A stretch of DNA of 53,506 nucleotides from Chloroflexota bacterium. Lineage in GTDB: Bacteria; Chloroflexota; Limnocylindria; Limnocylindrales; CSP1-4. Positions 50,386 to 53,506 of the stretch are shown piece by piece. The notes below the pieces were generated by a model, which was not told the origin of the DNA, searched no databases, and saw only the letters and a list, made by a program, of their open reading frames with translations. The first letter of the stretch is position 1; every line of letters begins with the position of its first letter. The translations under genes and the position numbers were made by a program. The DNA lies in NCBI GenBank assembly GCA_021783095.1, contig JAJXUG010000026.1:1-53506 (forward strand), written 5' to 3'.

Positions 50386-51879
50386 CTAGGCCGCCGCAGC
50401 GAGGGCGGCGATCGCCGCGTCCAGGCGGGCGAGGGCGCGCTCCCGGCCCAGCGCGACGAGCACGTCGAACAGCGGCGGCGTCGCCGCCTGGCCGGTGACC
50501 GCCATGCGCACCGCCATGAACAGGTCGCCAGCCTTCCAGCCGCGCGCCTCGACCAGCGCCCGGAGCGGCGGCTCGAGCTCGTCGGCCTCCCAGGTGACGG
50601 GGTCGTGCGCAGCCAGCACGTCGCGCGCGGCCGTGAGGCCGGTCAGCGCGGTCGCGGCGTCCCAGCGCTTCGGCACCAGCGTCGCGGGATCGGGCGTGAG
50701 CCCACGCCACAGGAAGCCCACGACGTCGGTGATCGACGCCAGTGTCGACAGCCGCTCGCGGACCATCGGCAGCAGCGCGGTCAGCTCGTCCTCGGCGGGG
50801 GCCCGGTCGATCACGCCCGCGGCGGCGGCGGCCTCGGTGAACGGCAGCAGGCGCGCGACCAGGTCGTCGTCGGCCAGCCGCCGGATCCACTGGCCGTTGA
50901 GCCACTCCAGGCGCTCGCGGTCGAAGCGGGCGCCGCCCTTCTGCACCTTGTCGAGCTCGAACCGCTGCTCGAGCGTCGCGAGGTCCATCACGTCCTCCTC
51001 GGTCCCGGGCGACCAGCCGAGGAAGGCGAAGTAGTTGACGAGCGCCTCGCGCGTGAACCCCTGGGCGATGTAGTCGGCCACCGCGGTCTGGCTCTTGCGC
51101 TTGCTCATCTTCGAGCCGTCGGGGTTGAGGATGAGCGGCAGGTGGGCGAAGACCGGGACCTCGTAGCCGAGCGCCTCGAACAGCAGGATGTGCTTGGGCG
51201 TGTTGCTGACGTGCTCCTCACCCCGGATGACGTGGCTGATCTGCATCGCCGCGTCGTCGACGACCACCGTGAAGTGGTAGAGCGGGGTGCCGTCGCCGCG
51301 GACGATGACGAAGTCGCCGCCCAGGTTCGCGGTGTCGATCTCGACCCGGTCGCGGACCAGGTCGTTCCAGCCCACGACGCCCTTCCGAACGCGGAACCGG
51401 ACGGCGGCCGTGCGCCCCTCGGCCTCGCGGGCCGCGCGCTCGCCGGGCGTCAGGTTCGCGCACCGGCCGCTGTAGGCCGGCGGCAGCTTGGCGGCCTCGC
51501 GCTCGCGGCGGTCGGCGTCGAGCTCCTCGGCGGTGCAGTAGCAGCGGTAGGCGGCGTCGTCGGCGAGCAGCCTCTCGGCGGCCGCGGCGTACGAGTCCAG
51601 CCGCAGCATCTGGCGGTACGGCGCGTACGGCCCCGCCTCCTCGAGGCCCGCAACGCCCGGGCCCTCGTCCCAGGTGATGCCCAGCCAGTGGAGCCCGTCG
51701 AGGATGTCCCTCTCGAAGGCGGCGGTGCTGCGCGCGACGTCGGTGTCCTCGAGCCGGAGGATGAACGTGCCCCCGACGCGCCTCGCGAACAGGTAGTTGA
51801 ACAGCGCTGTGCGCGCCGTGCCGATGTGGAGGGGGCCGGTCGGGCTGGGCGCGATCCGGACGCGAATGTCGGAGGGCAT
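50386..51879 (-). CDS. gltX: Glutamyl-tRNA synthetase
   Basis: This 497-residue class I synthetase charges glutamate. The HIGH motif is PSPTGPLHIGTARTALFNYL near residues 11-30 (the HIGT form of HIGH), and the KMSKS loop is GSKMSKRKSQ near residue 258. The middle catalytic domain has the ERxWRxxDL-type FRVRKGVVGWNDLV and the C-terminal anticodon domains are helical. Length is normal for bacterial GltX. The ATG at 51879 has a perfect TACAAT -10 box six bases upstream and no ribosome binding site. It is directly upstream of the regulator gene with its own PHO-box array between. Confidence 0.97.
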   Translation of the reverse strand: MPSDIRVRIAPSPTGPLHIGTARTALFNYLFARRVGGTFILRLEDTDVARSTAAFERDILDGLHWLGITWDEGPGVAGLEEAGPYAPYRQMLRLDSYAAAAERLLADDAAYRCYCTAEELDADRREREAAKLPPAYSGRCANLTPGERAAREAEGRTAAVRFRVRKGVVGWNDLVRDRVEIDTANLGGDFVIVRGDGTPLYHFTVVVDDAAMQISHVIRGEEHVSNTPKHILLFEALGYEVPVFAHLPLILNPDGSKMSKRKSQTAVADYIAQGFTREALVNYFAFLGWSPGTEEDVMDLATLEQRFELDKVQKGGARFDRERLEWLNGQWIRRLADDDLVARLLPFTEAAAAAGVIDRAPAEDELTALLPMVRERLSTLASITDVVGFLWRGLTPDPATLVPKRWDAATALTGLTAARDVLAAHDPVTWEADELEPPLRALVEARGWKAGDLFMAVRMAVTGQAATPPLFDVLVALGRERALARLDAAIAALAAAA

Positions 51880-51885
51880 CTACCG

Positions 51886-51891
51886 ATTGTA
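51886..51891 (-). promoter_or_regulatory. -10 box TACAAT, leaderless start of gltX
   Basis: On the minus strand TACAAT (51891-51886) ends six bases before the ATG at 51879. The match to consensus is strong and the gap contains no ribosome binding site. Confidence 0.7.
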
Positions 51892-51935
51892 TGGGTCCCA
51901 CGGCGCCGGACCAGTGCGACTCCCCTGCTGGCGCC

Positions 51936-52092
51936 GATTGGCACCGCATGCCATGGTTTCGCGCCCGAGCCGTCGCTTCATGGCATGGCATGCCGCGATC
52001 CGACGCGGTGGCGCCCTTCGCAACGCTGCATCCGGTCGATTGCTGGCACCACGGGCCGAGAACTGACGGCGGCGCGTCGAATCCATGGCATG
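51936..52092. repeat. Palindromic intergenic element, copy 2 of 2 (about 157 bp)
   Basis: It starts with GATTGGCACCGCATGCCATG and ends with GAATCCATGGCATG, the same ends as the copy at 11282-11437 (one difference in the first 21 bases). The total length differs by a single base from that copy. Internally it contains another GGCATGGCATGCC-type palindrome (about 51981-51994), but the middle sequence otherwise differs. It occupies most of the space between gltX and the DtxR gene. Confidence 0.8.
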
Positions 52093-52130
52093 TCAGGCCA
52101 ATGCAGGACCGGCCCATTGCCGGCTGGGCA

Positions 52131-52859
52131 CTACCCGAGCGGCGCCGGCACCACGTGGAACAGCGCCGGGTCCGCCTCGCCGGGCACCACCCGGATCAGC
52201 GCGGCGGGGCGCAGCCCCAGCGTCGCGCGCCCGCGCGGGCCGTCGAGCGTGAGGGAGTCGAGCGACTCAGAGCGAGCGAGGATCGTGATGTGGGCGCCTG
52301 GCGTGAGCGCTCGCGCCTCGAGGTAGGAGAGCAGGCCGGCATCGTCCTCGGCCTCCTCGGTGATCCGCAGGACCGTGGCCCGCGACCCGGACTCCATCGC
52401 CGACAGCGGCAGGCCCTCGGGTCGCCGGCGGGCAGTCTCCTGGTCGATCGGGTTCCCGTGGGGGCAGGTCTCGGGATGCCCCAGCAGCTCGTCGAGGCGA
52501 GCCTCCACGCGCGGCGAGAGCGCGCCCTGGAGCCGGGCCGCCTCGGCGTCGCTCTCCGCCCACGACAGGCCGACGACCGAGGTGAGGAGCCACTCGAGCA
52601 GCGCGTGGCGCCGGAAGATGGCGTCGGCTGCCGCGCGACCGGCGCTCGTGAGGACCAGGCCGCGGCCGGTAGACGGCTCGAGCAGCCCGTCGCTGGCCAG
52701 GCGCCGGCACATCTCGGACGCCGCCTGGGTGCTCACGCCGACGTGCCGGCCGAGCTGGGCGCTGGTGGCGGTGCGCCCGTCGGAGCCCATCACGCGCAGC
52801 GCGAGCAGGTACTCCTGCGCCGCGGCGGAGATGTCGGCGGGATCGTGGCGGCGCTGCAT
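52131..52859 (-). CDS. DtxR/MntR-family metal-dependent regulator
   Basis: This 242-residue regulator has an N-terminal winged helix-turn-helix (residues 8-65, AQLGRHVGVSTQAASEMCRRL), a dimerisation domain with the metal-site sequence HPETCPHGNPI (about residues 127-137), and a C-terminal SH3/FeoA-like domain (about residues 160-240, LSYLEARALTPGAHITIL). The family senses iron or manganese and represses uptake genes. The ATG at 52859 has TAGACT six bases upstream, built on the previous gene's stop codon. No transporter for iron or manganese is in the window, so the target is not visible. Confidence 0.93.
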   Translation of the reverse strand: MQRRHDPADISAAAQEYLLALRVMGSDGRTATSAQLGRHVGVSTQAASEMCRRLASDGLLEPSTGRGLVLTSAGRAAADAIFRRHALLEWLLTSVVGLSWAESDAEAARLQGALSPRVEARLDELLGHPETCPHGNPIDQETARRRPEGLPLSAMESGSRATVLRITEEAEDDAGLLSYLEARALTPGAHITILARSESLDSLTLDGPRGRATLGLRPAALIRVVPGEADPALFHVVPAPLG

Positions 52860-52865
52860 CCCCGG

Positions 52866-52871
52866 AGTCTA
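52866..52871 (-). promoter_or_regulatory. -10 box TAGACT on the stop codon of the upstream gene
   Basis: The TAG stop of the edge gene (52871-52869) begins TAGACT, which ends six bases before the DtxR ATG at 52859. This is the second case here of a stop codon doubling as a -10 box. Confidence 0.6.
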
Positions 52872-53506
52872 CGGCCCGTCCGGGGTGCTCGGGCGCCGGG
52901 CGGCGCGGCGGTATCGCTGCAGCGGGTCCGGAGGGGGCGAAGCGGACGGCCGCGCCCAAGGCGCAGGCGGCGGCTCGTGGAGCGGAGGCTCGGGTGGCAG
53001 CGGCGTTCCGGCCCGTCGCGCCGCCTCCAGTTGGGCGGCCCGCTTCGCCCGCTCCTGGTATTCGGGCCCGTGCTTGCGGGGGTCGGCGTACTCCCGCGGA
53101 TTGAGCGTCCAGTAGCTCCCCGACGAGGCCCCGTACCAGGCGCCGCCCTCCCACGAAGGGTCGAGTTGCTGGGTGGCCTCGTCGTACGTGGTTGAGCCCG
53201 GGCGCGCCGTCCGGCGCTCCGCGGTCCGAGGGCGGCCGCCGGCTCGCGGGTTCGGCCCCGTCTTCGCGCCGGAGGCGGCTTTCGAGCGCGACCCGGCCTT
53301 CGCGCCGGAACCCGCCTTCGATTCGTTGGCGCTTGCCTTTCGTCGGTCCGGGCCGTGTGCGCCGTCAGCGCCCGCCGGGCCTGGCTTCGCACCATTAGCG
53401 CCGGCCGAGCCCCCAGCGCCGGCCGAGCCCCCGGCCCGCCTCGCCCGCCAGGCGTCACGCGACGCCCGGTTCGCGGCCGGGCCCGAAGGCCGGGACGTCC
53501 CCGCTC
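52869..53506 (-). CDS. Lys/Ala/Gly-rich protein with an aromatic middle, start outside window
   Basis: A frame without Met or Val runs from the right window edge to a TAG at 52869-52871, giving the last 211 residues of a protein. The first visible part (to about residue 107) is low-complexity, rich in Gly, Ala, Lys and Ser with repeats like SAGAGGSAGA and GAKAGSRSKAASGAKTG. Then comes a well-ordered looking part, TTYDEATQQLDPSWEGGAWYG, ASSGSYWTLNPREYADPRKHG and PEYQERAKRAAQLEAARRAG in pieces, and a Pro-rich tail. I do not recognise the family. The aromatic middle is real coding sequence, not a random frame. Nine bases separate the stop from the DtxR start. Confidence 0.65.
   Translation of the reverse strand, partial: AGTSRPSGPAANRASRDAWRARRAGGSAGAGGSAGANGAKPGPAGADGAHGPDRRKASANESKAGSGAKAGSRSKAASGAKTGPNPRAGGRPRTAERRTARPGSTTYDEATQQLDPSWEGGAWYGASSGSYWTLNPREYADPRKHGPEYQERAKRAAQLEAARRAGTPLPPEPPLHEPPPAPWARPSASPPPDPLQRYRRAARRPSTPDGP

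Noticed and set aside
1..53506. rRNA, tRNA, replication origin or transposase genes
   Set aside because: None could be recognised by eye on either strand; no DnaA-box cluster or transposase motif was seen. A covariance-model scan would be decisive for tRNAs and small RNAs.

Overview
The window is a very GC-rich bacterial chromosome segment with densely packed genes, many 1-4 bp stop/start overlaps, and no rRNA, tRNA, phage, transposase or CRISPR. Lipoproteins carry a lipobox Cys followed by Ala/Ser/Gln/Thr-rich linkers, and several genes start 6-8 bases after a TANNNT-type -10 box with no ribosome binding site, which looks like leaderless transcription. Together with gene content this suggests a soil- or freshwater-type Chloroflexota (Limnocylindria-like) or a similar high-GC lineage; the phylum is an inference, not proven here.

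Layout. 0-2 kb: a TetR-controlled ABC-2 exporter, with the permease cut by the window edge. 2-4.5 kb: a divergent PfkB sugar kinase and a Gfo/Idh/MocA (inositol dehydrogenase-like) oxidoreductase. 4.7-11.1 kb: a cluster of hydrolases (two S9 prolyl-oligopeptidase-type peptidases, an alpha/beta hydrolase, a C45 autoproteolytic Ntn hydrolase). 11.5-12.2 kb: a DNA-ligase-like protein that has lost its catalytic lysine. 12.6-18.2 kb: a second ABC-2 exporter, four small proteins (DUF1232, DUF971, YbjQ, a membrane protein) and a large BNR-like lipoprotein. 18.4-29.6 kb: a polyphosphate and phosphate block (ppk1, CYTH-CHAD, ppx, pstSCAB, phoU, SixA-like phosphatase). 29.6-39.9 kb: an L-arabinose block (galM-like, sugar ABC transporter, araA, araD, araB, LacI-type regulator). 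40-44.2 kb: glycerophosphodiesterase, EEP phosphatase, soluble histidine kinase, SnoaL-like protein, J-domain protein. 44.3-53.5 kb: proS, PiT phosphate transporter with its DUF47 partner, O-methyltransferase, PhoB-like response regulator, gltX, DtxR-type regulator, and a Lys/Ala-rich protein cut by the right edge.

How it works together. The unifying theme is phosphate. Sets of 7-bp repeats of the form GTTRACN, spaced exactly 11 bp, lie upstream of pstS (four copies), the PhoB-like regulator (three) and the PiT transporter (two). This is PHO-box architecture, so the regulator at 50.3 kb probably controls high-affinity uptake, low-affinity uptake and itself. A decayed second PhoB-like regulator lies directly against the pstS PHO box. 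Phosphate is stored by Ppk1 and released by an unusual Ppx that carries a histone-H1-like lysine/alanine tail and an acidic repeat linker.

The arabinose block has its own logic: two sites sharing a 16-bp core lie at the araB/LacI divergent promoter and at the sugar-binding-protein promoter. Intergenic spaces hold several families of palindromic repeats, including two copies of a roughly 156-bp element 40 kb apart, a GAGTC-N6-GACTC family, a 46-bp tandem array and TGGCGC palindromes. The most unusual items are the tailed Ppx, the catalytically dead ligase-like protein, the PHO-box set with the broken regulator, and the dispersed palindromic elements.
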